In this document: positions 1 through 10,900 of the stretch, one piece after another | Numbering within the stretch: position 1 is the first letter of the stretch | Layout of the letters: each line of letters begins with the position of its first letter | Source: Streptococcaceae bacterium | Lineage (GTDB): Bacteria > Bacillota > Bacilli > Lactobacillales > Streptococcaceae | Assembly: GCA_031285105.1 (NCBI GenBank) | Contig: JAITWV010000337.1 | Span: forward strand, 1 to 11,372 | DNA length: 11,372 nt | Reading direction: 5' to 3' | Notes under the pieces: model-generated | Seen by the model: the letters and a program-made list of their open reading frames with translations, nothing else | What the model was told of the DNA's origin: nothing | Database searches by the model: none | Made by a program: the position numbers and the translations under genes

Positions 1-1
1 G

Positions 2-454
2 TATGAAGGTCAAACGCCACTAGATACTCTCATATCAGATGCAAATGGTTTCTTCAAAGTAATCAACCTATTATTAACTGATTACTGGATTGTCGAAACA
101 AAAGCACCAAGTCGCTATACTGCTTTTATTAATCCGATTAAATTTACCGTTTCTAAGGGCGATTCTTTAGCGTCACCTGCAATTCCAACAACCTTAGCTA
201 ACTCCGATAATTATGGTGCTTGGGAAAATGGACTTGTTTCTCTTGTTGATGATGATGACGAAGATCTAATTAAAACAGATTTACACCACAACATCCCAAA
301 TGCTGTCGGTGATGGCGAACTTCCTGCCACTGGTGGACGTGGGTTCTGGTACATTTTACTAGCATCACTTGTCGCTTTCACTATCATGGCAACATTCTAC
401 TTCATCAGACGTAAAGCCCAAGTGGTTCATGAAGATCGTCATGATGATGTGTAA
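2..454 (+). CDS. LPATG-anchored pilin/surface protein, C-terminal 150 residues (5' end missing)
   Basis: The frame is open from the left edge and stops at TAA 452-454, so only the last 150 residues are visible. Fragment residues 1-55 look like the end of a Cna-B/SpaA-type (transthyretin-like) domain: a DANGFF turn is followed by YWIVETKAP with E32, the E-box pattern whose Glu promotes Lys-Asn isopeptide bonds in Gram-positive pilins. An acidic linker (DDDDED, 83-88) leads to the sorting signal: LPATG at 107-111 (bases 320-334), a hydrophobic span at about 115-135, then R136-R137-K138. The family is covalently attached to peptidoglycan or to other pilins by sortase. The cytoplasmic tail is longer than usual and acidic (E144, D145, D148, D149). 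A class C sortase follows 60 bases downstream, so a major or minor pilin is the best guess; a single non-polymerised surface protein is the alternative. The sorting signal is certain; the pilin role is inferred. Confidence 0.9.
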   Translation, partial: YEGQTPLDTLISDANGFFKVINLLLTDYWIVETKAPSRYTAFINPIKFTVSKGDSLASPAIPTTLANSDNYGAWENGLVSLVDDDDEDLIKTDLHHNIPNAVGDGELPATGGRGFWYILLASLVAFTIMATFYFIRRKAQVVHEDRHDDV

Positions 455-514
455 TTAATTTAAACTACGATGAAAGGAAGAATTTAGTTCATATTTTCGA
501 GGGGAGGCATCCAG
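455..514 (+). other. 60-base spacer between the pilin and sortase genes
   Basis: This AT-rich gap contains the sortase ribosome site at its 3' end. I see no GC-rich hairpin followed by a T run and no convincing -35/-10 pair. The sortase is therefore probably transcribed with the pilin gene. A second purine-rich stretch, AAAGGAAG at about 472-479, is not followed by a usable reading frame. Confidence 0.5.
499..507 (+). promoter_or_regulatory. Ribosome binding site of the sortase gene
   Basis: GAGGGGAGG ends 7 bases before the ATG at 515. The strong purine match and spacing support 515 as the start. The protein from this ATG begins directly with a short basic N-terminus and a membrane segment, as expected for a sortase. 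Confidence 0.75.
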
Positions 515-1720
515 ATGAAGTCCACCAAATTTGCGATATTCCAATTTGTTATGCAGGTTGCTATTGTCGTCTTTCTTTTGGTCGGGTTTGGCTTGGCTGC
601 CTACCCTTTTGTCGCTGATCATTTATCTGATTTATGGCATAGACAAATCCAAAGTGAGTTTAGAGCGCGTATGGAGTTAAGCAATCAAGATTATAAGGAT
701 CAACAAAAAGCCAATGCGAAACATATGGAGGAACGTTTGGCTGATCCTTATTCAATGGAAAGTTTAATTGATATGCGTACCAATGATTATCCGAATAAAT
801 GGTATGTGGATAAGGCGATTGGTGAGTTGTATATTCCTATTATTAAAGAGCAGTTAACCTTATTTGATGAGGCAAACGAACCTGTTTTGCAGCGTGGTGT
901 CGGTTGGGTGCGTGGTTCTGATTATCCCTCGCCTGATAATGGACCAGGTACTAGAACGGTCGTCGCTGGACATTCTGGTTTGCCTCATGCAAGGTTATTT
1001 AATAATTTACCAGACGTAAAAAAGGGAGATTTGTTCATTTTTTACGTCTTCAATACATACTTTGCTTATGAAGTAGATGATATTACGCGAGTCTTACCCA
1101 ATCAAATTGATCATATTGCACCGGTTGAAGGGCGTAATTTGGCGACTTTGGTTACTTGTGTGCCGATTACGATTAATTCACATCGCTTGTTAGTGACTGG
1201 TTTTAGAGTTCCTTTTACCCCTGAGATGATGGATATGATTCAAGGAATTCGTCGTTCACGTGATCAAGAAAGATGGTTGTGGATTGCTGGGACGTTGGCA
1301 GCATTAGCGTTAGCGTATTGGTTAATTCGTAATGCGTGGCGGGCATTGTTGTTAAGTCGCATGAGAGGCAATCTTCATTTTAAAAACGGGCTGATTAAAG
1401 GACACTTATTCCATGAAGAGACCACTTTTGCTTTGTTAAACGCGCGAGGCAAAAAGAATTTAAAACGTAATGGAGAATATTATATCGTGCCTTTTGATGA
1501 AGAATTTAATGTCGAATTTACCAAACTTCCTGCTCGTGTCTACCAAGTGCATGAAATGGTAGTAGATGATAAAGGGCATCACTGGCGACTATTTTTTAAA
1601 CCAAAACTAAAAAAAGAAAAGTACGAAATTGTTAAAAATAATAAAAAGAAGAAAAAACGAAGACAAATTGTCACGTTTAAACTAAAGAAAAAACGCTTTG
1701 TTAAAATAATTGAAAAGTAA
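515..1720 (+). CDS. Class C (pilus-type) sortase with a long basic C-terminal extension
   Basis: This is a membrane-bound transpeptidase that cleaves LPXTG-type signals and, in class C, joins pilin subunits. In order: membrane segment at about residues 9-33; helical stalk; lid motif DPY at 77-79, typical of class C enzymes; catalytic His153 in VVAGHSG; catalytic Cys215 in TLVTCVP; catalytic Arg224 in NSHRLLV; second membrane segment at about 254-271, also typical of class C. All three catalytic residues are present, so the enzyme should be active. Class C sortases usually end shortly after the second membrane segment at around 280-300 residues. This one continues for about 120 more (282-401), presumably in the cytoplasm. 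The last 41 residues hold 20 Lys/Arg and only 3 Glu, including a KKKKKRR run. The gene lies between an LPATG protein and a giant exported protein, which are its likely substrates or partners. The family call is firm; the role of the extension is unknown. Confidence 0.95.
   Translation: MKSTKFAIFQFVMQVAIVVFLLVGFGLAAYPFVADHLSDLWHRQIQSEFRARMELSNQDYKDQQKANAKHMEERLADPYSMESLIDMRTNDYPNKWYVDKAIGELYIPIIKEQLTLFDEANEPVLQRGVGWVRGSDYPSPDNGPGTRTVVAGHSGLPHARLFNNLPDVKKGDLFIFYVFNTYFAYEVDDITRVLPNQIDHIAPVEGRNLATLVTCVPITINSHRLLVTGFRVPFTPEMMDMIQGIRRSRDQERWLWIAGTLAALALAYWLIRNAWRALLLSRMRGNLHFKNGLIKGHLFHEETTFALLNARGKKNLKRNGEYYIVPFDEEFNVEFTKLPARVYQVHEMVVDDKGHHWRLFFKPKLKKEKYEIVKNNKKKKKRRQIVTFKLKKKRFVKIIEK
1352..1717 (+). 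other. C-terminal cytoplasmic extension of the sortase
   Basis: These codons (residues 280-401) follow the second membrane segment. Residues 282-360 alternate hydrophobic and polar residues in a way that suggests beta strands (for example YYIVPFDEEFNVEF). The end is extremely Lys-rich. I recognise no family. By the positive-inside rule the segment should lie in the cytoplasm. Possible roles are electrostatic contact with the membrane, with the acidic cytoplasmic tails of sortase substrates, or with the secretion machinery. These are inferences only. Confidence 0.6.
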
Positions 1721-1729
1721 GGTGGTGAG
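1719..1729 (+). promoter_or_regulatory. Ribosome binding site of the giant gene
   Basis: AAGGTGGTGAG overlaps the end of the sortase stop codon (TAA 1718-1720). The AAGGTGG core ends 6 bases before ATG 1732 and 9 bases before the adjacent ATG 1735, so either could be the start. The overlap of this site with the end of the sortase gene points to coupled translation within one transcript. Confidence 0.65.
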
Positions 1730-1731
1730 TA

Positions 1732-1911
1732 ATGATGCTTAAAAAATTCTTTTCATTCTTGTCAAAATTAAATAAACACTCTCGTCTTTTTAGCTTGTCT
1801 AAGAATTGGAAGACAAAGCTAATTACTCTTCTTTCCTTACTGACAATGGGCTTTGGGCAATATGCAACGTCCATTGTGATTATTAGTTATAGTATTTATG
1901 AGTATTTTGCC
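1732..1911 (+). other. Signal/anchor region of the giant protein
   Basis: Residues 1-29 are basic (K4, K5, K12, K15, R18, K24, K27, K29) and unusually long for a signal peptide n-region. The hydrophobic part has two pieces, about 30-41 (LITLLSLLTMGF) and 48-59 (IVIISYSIYEYF), separated by the polar residues Q43 to S47. No clean A-X-A cleavage site stands out. A60 is possible but has Y58 at -3. The segment could be cleaved or could stay as a membrane anchor. I see neither a YSIRK-type nor a KxYKxGKxW-type motif. Confidence 0.6.
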
Positions 1912-4900
1912 TCTCAAGAAGTCCATGTTGACTCGATTGTGGCAGCTTCTTGGTCTCAAGATGGGTTAAAAGAACATTCTAGGTTTGTTTATTCTTTTAT
2001 TGAGCCTGGCAATATGTTAACCCCAAGTAATCCTGGGTATCATCGTTTTGTCACGGTCACGCATATTATGAATACCGCCAAACTGGACTTAGGTGAAAAA
2101 ATTGAATATAGCTCAAAATTAATCGTTGAAAACCAAGTCGCACTCGTTGATGAGGAAACCTATTTTTACCCACCTGGAGAAGAGATTGTTGAAGCAGGCG
2201 ACTCTACTCCTGGTTGTTTTGGTCCAGTTTCACAGGTGAGTTTTTTCAATATTCACTTTGACGGAGAAGACTTCCACGTTTTAGGGTATTTTCCTCATGA
2301 AGCAACCAAAGTGGTTATTTACCGCGAAAATGTCAATGAATTAAATGCCATTTCTTTAAACGTCCAAGAAAACAATGCTCAAATTACTAAAAGTACCGGA
2401 TATGGTGGGACGTTTAATGTGAGTATTCCTGAAAGTGAATTAAGTGGGTTTGGCCGTTTATATATTCAAGCTTATCAGGAAGTGGATAGTCTCGAAGTGG
2501 AACTTGGCACGAATGCTTCTTATGACTTTAGTACTAGTGTTTCAAGTAATGCAAGTTTATTTGCTACTGAGCGTGATGTTTTAGATCATGCGGGCAATCC
2601 AGAGCCACTTAACAAACCCTCTTTAATCGGCGGAGGCTCTAATGGAATTGTTTACTTAAATGAATCGCACGCCCAAAAAGTAATTGTGGTCAAAGAAGTT
2701 TATGATTTAAGTGCAGTTGCTAATAGTGTAGAAGCGATTATGAACTTACACATTGAAAATGTCTTTGATTATCGTTTTGAACTTTGCGAATCAAGAGATA
2801 CTTTAAAAGATGGGGCATTAAATGTTGGTGAGATCACAAGCTTTAAAGAAGTAACCGATGAAGAAAATAACACCATTCAAGTTCCTAACACTTGGAGCGG
2901 AATGGCAAATTATTATTACAATCCAGCCACTGGTCTTGTGGAAAATCCTGGACGTGATCAATATGTTGAAGATGCGATTACTTCTGCTTCTTTATATGAT
3001 GTGTATGAAGATACTAATGGGGATGATAAGCCTGATGCGATGGTCAATTATGGGGATAATGAGTGGTATCGTCAAAATTTATGGGATAGTAATAGAGAAA
3101 ATTATGATAAAAAGTCAGGAGATACGTTAGCTAAACCAACATTCACCACACCAACGCAGTGGAGAAGTGCGATTTTTCCTGATGTGACAAACGATACACC
3201 ATTTCCACAAGATTTTCTTGAATCGGTGGCTATTTATCGTGCGTTAACAAGTGATATTTATAAACATCGTAAGCTAACTGCAGACGGAAAATATACGTTT
3301 TCTAAGTCAGTTGCTGGTACTAATGTTTTCCAAGAAGCTGGAATTGCTACTGCGACTTTTGAACGTGATGGCATGGTTGGTCCTCCTTCACAAAACGCTC
3401 ACGGCACTTATCCTCGTTCAACGAAAATTTCTCCAAATGAAAATTACGAAAAAGTCACAAACTATGACTGGAATCAATATGGACCAAAAGCGCCAGTTAG
3501 TAAATTGTTGGTTCATTCGGCAGAAGTTAAAGGAGATAAAATTCTTGTGCGTGGCTTTGTGCCTAGTAATACCAAAGTCTTAGAAGTAAATGGAATAAAC
3601 TATATAGAAGAAGAAGAAGAAGAAGGAAAATCGCGCCTAACTTTTAATCAATTAGGTGGTGTCTTTGATCTATTAGTGGATAAGTTAGATGAACATGGTG
3701 AAGAAATTAACCAGATTCATTTAAAAGCTTGGAGCAATGAGGAAAAAACAACCTCGCTTGCTGACGGGCTTGCGACATTCACCGTTGTAAAAGCTGATTG
3801 GGAAGAACGAAAAAACTTAGTCGAAGCAAATTATATCCAACTTGATCAAGAAGAATTAAAAATTCAAAGTATTGAAACTTCCACTGACCATACGACTTTT
3901 GACATTACCATCACACTACCAACAGGGGCAGTGAAAGTGGATTTAGTAAATGAACTAAATGAAATCATCGCCACATTTGATGAGCAAAATCCTACCGTTC
4001 AATTATCACTTGAAGATGAACTCATCACTTCTTTATCCCTTTACGTGCGTGCTTATGCCAATGAAGAGCGCACGATTAAGGTTGAAAAAAATGATATAGC
4101 CATTCATTTTGAAGAAAGAAATGCGCGTAGTCAATATGAAGAATTTTTAGCTTATGCCATTATGGTAGCAGAGTATGCAGATGAACAAGGAGTGGATAAC
4201 ATTTCAGTGCAAACTGGTTTGGGTGTGGTTCCATTAAGCGAATACCTTTTGGAAAATCCTACCTATGCTTTGATGAACCACCCAGCTACGACACCAAAAT
4301 TTGAAGAAGAAAACTTAGCCTCAACGCCAATAGATGAAAAATTGACGATGTTAGGCAGCTTTAATTACGCGGGAGAAAACGAGGAAAAATGGTCGATTTA
4401 CGCGAATGATGGAGCAAAACAAAAAGAATTACTCAAACTCATCGCCAAAGACCCGTCCATTTTCCTGCTCAAAGATGCTAATGGAAAACTAAGAAATATC
4501 TATACCTACCCACACCCAAATGATACGAGTGTGAATACTGTTTACCAAATGCGAAAAGACAACTTGCGTCATATTGAATTGGCTCAGTTATTAATCGAAT
4601 TTAGAAAATATCATTCGATTAATTTAGCCAATACAACTGACGGACGCACGAAATATCAACCAGTTGAAAATCGTCAAAATACTATGACTCATTACGCTGA
4701 TGGTACAAAAGCAATTGGCGAAAGTTACAGTAAAGCAAATGGTTTTGAAGAATACGCAATTGGAGAAATTAAAAATAATGTCTTTGACCGGGCGCAACCT
4801 GCTAATGGTCCTTACAAAACAGGGGATATTATGACCAAAGGTGTAGTGAGTATTCAAGATACAACTACGATGAGTCCAAGTAATCTTTCTCATTTACTAC

Positions 4901-7900
4901 TAGATAATGTCAAAATTGATAATGCAACGTTAATGGGTAATACAGTGGTCAATTACACACATATTACCGATAAAAATAACTCCGCAACCCAGACAGTGGG
5001 TGTAGGAGACGGTATTTTGGTGCATATGGATGTTTATTTGAGTCAATTGCGAAAAAATCAAAATCCAGAAAATGATGACATTGAACCAAATATCTTCTCA
5101 ATTGGAAAAGTAGATAAAGATGACCTCTTCCAAACCAATACTACTTATCCTTCTTCTGGTGAAACTCTTTATGTCTCTTTAAAATCATTTAATCTAAAAG
5201 GGGATACACCTGAGTTGAATATTACTTTCACCAGTCTTTCAGGGGATATTTTAGGAACAAGTGTCGTTGATGGTAGCCAAGCGGTTATTGGCAGATATTA
5301 CCGAGAGGGTGAAGCGTTATATATTCAGTTTAATGAAAAGATAAATATCCGTCTTGAAAAAGAAATTACCCAAGACGAAGAAATCATCCATTATCAAGGT
5401 GAGCCGCTGTATCAAGCCTTTAATTTTAGCGTTGAGGCAAAATGGGACAAACTTGCCTTTTCAAATGAAATTGCAATTGATCGAAATGGACGTGAGGGAT
5501 ATGTCTATCATGCAAAATCAAACGCTTGGACTTTTGTAGATGAAAATGAGCAAGATGAATATGATTACTTGCCTTATTATCCACTTGCTGCTCAAGTGCT
5601 CACACCAAATATCACCCTAAGCTCCGTTGATTTTCGTATCTCTAGTCAATTAACCCCAATGTATGAAGCACCTAATGCTCCTTCGACTTATGGCGGGGAA
5701 TATATTGATTATTCAGTGGAATTTAATAAACATGAAAATCGTGGGGGCTATCCATTACGAGGCGTGGCTTATCAACCGGAGTTAGTCATTGAAGATGATA
5801 ACATTTTAGGAGATCGCTATCATGAATATGAGTTAGACAGTATTTCTGTTCAAATTGGTGAAAAAGAGAATTTGAAATGGGCTTATTTACGTGTGCTTGA
5901 TGGTTGGTCACAAAATACGGGGAATGTGGAAGAAAATAATTTTGATAGTTTGTGGGATACCCTTGATTTTTATGATGGGGGCAATACAAATGGCAAACAA
6001 TATGTCAGCATTGGTAGTGTAGAAAAACCAATACGTTGGCGTGATCAAGAACTACTTCCTTATGTCGATGAAACGGATAAAATTTATGATTCACCAAGAA
6101 AACTAAAAGCTGACGGAAAGGAAGTAAAATACAATCCGATTCGGGAATTAGATTATGTCGTTATTCCAAGAAAACTAGAAGAAAATGGTTACACCTATAC
6201 AACCTTTACTGTTGCGATTAATCCTTATATGGACGGCTTAGTCGAAGAAGTAATCAAAGGTGTCTTCATTTCATATCAAGCAAGAATCAAACAAAAAGCA
6301 CCTGAGAAGAAATTAGCTAATTTTGGCATTGAAAACTGGAAACCAAACTTTGAAGCAACAAGTGCGGCACATTTTTTAACTGCTATTCCTCATGCAAAAT
6401 TACCAAATGCCGGTTCTGATGTTGGTTATACACCTACTTTTCAAGGGTATCTAGGATTTCATAAAGACTTAGGCATTTTAGTAGCCAGAAACTTTGGAAA
6501 CTATAACGATGATGAAAATGCTAATGATTATAACAAAAATGCCTCTGTTTATACCAGACCTCAAAGTTATGATGTAGTAGATGGTCAACATTACGGAATT
6601 GGCTTCATCTCTACAACTAATGGGGTCGATGGAGTCGTCAAAGATTTAAATGAATATATCAGTTTGAACGTCCGCGATTATTCATTAAATCAACACAAAC
6701 CAGATATTGAGTCCACCATTACAATCAATCAAGAAGGTTTTTATTTAGATGGCAATAAAGGAAATTTATCAGGCATTGACGGTTTGTTACTTGGTTATAT
6801 TATTCCCAATATTACTATTGTCAATGATCATGAAGAATTTTCAGCTATCGGCGGAATTGACTATACACTTAAGTTTAAACTAGGCAAGGAAGAATTACAT
6901 CATGTGCAAGTCGCTCGGTTATTTGGTGAGCATTGGGTGGAGATAACGGATAGTAGCAAAACGATTTATACCGTTGAACAATTAGATGATTTACATGGTG
7001 AAAATTGGGAGTTAGATGAGCATGAATATCTCATCACTCCTATTGCCAACCCGATGATTGTTTTAAAACAAGGGCAGATACTCGAAGAAAAACTAATCTT
7101 AACGGTTAACCTCACTTTAAATGACTCACTCAAAAAAATCAGTGCAAATCCAGACGAAGAGGGAGCTTACCATTATTCATTTTATGATCTTAAAACAGGT
7201 GGCTATAAAGATTTCGACTATTATAAATACCAAATTTCTGTTTGGTGTTGGGGTTATTTGTATCAAAGTCGATTAAGAACCCACTCGGCATTATCTATTC
7301 GTTCGGATATTGTTGATCAAGAAAGTGATTTAGAAAACGGGGAACAATTAATTACTAAAACATTTCAGGTATCTGGTTTAGATAATAATATGGATCTTCA
7401 ATATCAATTACCAATCGGTCTGGCATTTCATTCTCAGCTACCGGCAATTGAAAAATATATCAATGAATACAACGCCAAAGAAGAAAACGCCAAGAAGAAA
7501 ATTATCAAAGATACCCTGTTAAATGTTGCAAATAGCCAAACAAGCACACCAGATGATGAACGTTTTGCAGGATTAAGTGCTTATCTAGTGGAAGAAATCA
7601 TTCGTAATGACATTATCATCATCGCCAAAAAAGCAGATTCTTCGGTGCTTTTCCAATTTGGCGGTTCAACACCAATCACTGAGGATAGTTTTAATAAGAT
7701 GGTTGGAAAACCACAAGGAACACACGCACCACCTTGGGTTTATGTGGCACAATATGGTCTGCCCCAAGATGGCATCGACTCAATCACTCCTGCTCCTTCT
7801 CCTTACGCCAAAGCGGTATTAAATGCTTATCTAACTGCCACTTTACATGGAGTGATTCCAACTGGTGGAGTGAAAGGCGGTCAAACTTATGGCGATTTAC

Positions 7901-10900
7901 TGCTTCGAGCGGCGAATATGGTTGGCGGAACGCGGTTAATTTCTGAGTCTGATGATGCGATTTATATGTCGTTACTTCATGATATGAAAACCTTATCTCC
8001 CTTAAACTTTGCAGGTACCGGTGGGGATATGTTTGCACCGTTTCGCTTAGCAGCTGTTGATGATACTCAAACGATTGAAGTGGGTGCCGAAGGGGATATT
8101 TACCCCGAAGTCCAAGGAAATGAAGATTGGTACACCCTTCAAGCATTCGGTGGTTTTAAATTAATGTTTGGACCGAATTTTTATGCTAGTTTTACCGAAG
8201 TTATGCAAAATTTCTTATCTTTAGAATCACAAAATGATGCAGATTTTCGTTATCTAGATGTCAGTGTGAGAACAAGACCGGTTTATAATGAAGAATTGTA
8301 TCGAGGGCTTCTTCCACACGTTCAAGAGCATTTCTTAGATACACAAAACCTGAATGATTTAGGACTAAAAGCATACTCTGGCAACACTTATTTTGACCGA
8401 TACAGTGACCTACGTTTTACAGATGACCTTCCTTCCTTATTTGGTTGGCATGTGATGAATCCATTAGCTGATATTGAACAACATGATATTTACGGGGCTA
8501 ACGATTATATCAATGGTCGCGTGTGGAATGAAATCGTTGATGGAGGACCTGCTAGAGATGTTATTCAATTTCAAACGCATACACTTGCTTTGTTATCTGC
8601 CTCAGGAGACTTTCTTGCTGCTGGCGAACAAATGCAAAGTGCAGCTTCAATAGAAGAAGGAATGCAAAGTATGGCACCTGCAACGCAAAACATGACCATG
8701 CCTTTTGAAGAACAAGAAATTGTTGATTGGACGATTGATCGTGTGATTAACCCCATTCCAGTTGCCATTGAATATGGTTTAGGGTATATGAGTTACGAGT
8801 GGAATCGTGAAAATACCATGAGTGGCATTAGTGACATGAACAATCGAAAAATGCAATGGTCATTAATCGTTAATGGCGGCAATGAAGAACTTTCTAGTAT
8901 CACCATCACCAACGAATTAACGAAAGCATATCAAAACAATCACCATGTTGCAGTGGGTAACGCATTTCCAGCCAAAATCTTTGAAGAAACCTCTAATCCT
9001 TATTTCTTAAAAGGAATTAATGACATCAAAATTTACAAAATGGAAACGACAACTCAGCCGAATAAAGAAGGATTCACACCAGAAACAGATATTTATTATG
9101 ATGGGTATCAAGGACAACAAGCCTTTAAACAAGGAGCAGATATAACCAATATTTTACTCCCACTTTCAAATAGATGGCAAGAAACTGCCGGTGGTTCTAA
9201 TGATGCCAATCCAAAAGTCATCCCAGCAACAAATGGCAAAAATGAAACAATGGAGCTGGTTTTAAACTTTAAAGCCCGTATGGGTACAACGATTAATTAC
9301 CCGATTATGATTGTTTGGTCAAGTGCAGATACACAAGCTTTTGAATGGTATGAAAATGATGTGCGCATTGCACATACTTACTATAATGGGATGAAAAAAG
9401 ACGAAGCTTCAAAATCAGGAAATGGCAAAAATAAATTGATGTATGCCAACACCACCTTAAAACGTTATAACGAAATCAATTGGTCACAAATGCCAAGTAT
9501 GAGTAATGATGGATATTTTGGTGGCATTGATGCAAGAAGTTTGGCACCTGATGTGAATGGAGTTCCAACCAAAGGAAATTGGCAAACACGTAATAATAAT
9601 GCGACAGGTAGTGAAATTCCAGATGAAAAAGGCAGAACAGGTGGACGTCCTTTATTTGATACAAAATTAAAAACCTTAGTTGTCGGACAGGACAGTGGAC
9701 AAACAAAAACAGCAAAAAATCCAAATCAAAACGTCTTAGTTGACTACGAAGATACTCGAGTGAAAAACCCTTATGTTGCTGGTTCACCTGCATCTGATCA
9801 TACGATGGAAAATCGAACAGCTAATGCAGCAAGTGAAGGATTTACCTTAAAAGACAATAACAATATGGACAGACGTTTTATCTATTACAGTGCCTTAATT
9901 AATGGCAAACAGCATAAATATACCGCTAATGCCAGATTTAGTGCGGATTTAGGGAATATTGCACTTTATCAATCAGGACAATCCAATGGAACTCCTCTTG
10001 GAAATTATCGAGGTGATTTATTAAGCGTTGGCACCGATACCGCACCAACTGGTGGTATTTCTACTACAAATGGCGTACTTAGTGGAAATATTCCAGCAAG
10101 AAATCGGTCCGGAGTGTCTGGGGTAAAACTTGGGTTAGCAAAAGATGACAACTACAAAGACATGATTAACATTTATACGGTTGAGTTGGATTATTATCTT
10201 GACCCAAAAACCGGTCTAACTCATGCTTATTGGAAAAAAAACGAACATTCTTTAGAGTATGGCATTGATTTTATCATCCAACAAAATATGAACCAATCTG
10301 ATATGAATGGCTTTGATGTCATTTTCCTTGGGGATTTAGCAGCCTTAGATGTTCCTTTATATGTGGAGTACATGGTTGAAGAAATGCGTCAACAGCCTCA
10401 AGGAACCCCTTATAAAAATACAATTAAGCTAGAAGGATTTGGTGGGCCTAAACAAGAAGTAGCTTCTGTGTTATATCGGCCAAGTGTGGATACAACAGGG
10501 GATAATGGAACAACCAATGAACCTTACACTAGTCGTTATGGCACAAATGGTGATTTATATAGCGCTGGTGGAAGTTCTGAGGCAAATGCTACCCATAAAG
10601 ATGGAAAATTCAAATGGGGGACAACGGTTGGTAATCACATCAGCAATCAAACCCAAGCCCAAAGACGAAGCAATTTATATTGGGGTATTGGTGGCTACGA
10701 AGGCGAACTATTCGTTTATGGCACCATTAGTTCCTTTAGTTTATGGACGTGGGAATTTACCGGTTCAGCCATTGGTGGACCAAATATCGGAAATACGGAT
10801 AGTAAAGCTGGAGTCATTTTAAATAATTACCACTTAGAATATCGTCTGTGGGAAGGCAAGAGAATTCGAGCTGGCGATATAGATTCTTATACCTATGACT

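Noticed and set aside
455..514. Possible terminator or promoter between pilin and sortase
   Set aside because: Only 4-5-base complementary pairs are found, with no T run and no recognisable -35/-10 pair.
2858..3583. Two 90-codon plus-strand frames (2858-3130 and 3311-3583) as possible small genes
   Set aside because: Both lie within the giant gene in another phase. Their Leu/Met/Ile-rich translations are what AT-rich coding DNA gives out of frame, and neither has its own ribosome site.
6400..6414. LPNAG in the giant protein
   Set aside because: It lies mid-protein with no hydrophobic segment or basic tail after it, so it is a chance resemblance to LPXTG-like motifs.
7784..8146. 120-codon open frame on the minus strand
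   Set aside because: It lies fully inside the giant gene in antisense, has no ribosome site that I can see, and its translation has no recognisable features. It is a shadow of the coding strand.
10484..10822. 112-codon open frame on the plus strand in another phase
   Set aside because: It overlaps the giant gene completely, its translation is unremarkable, and the giant frame is continuous through it.
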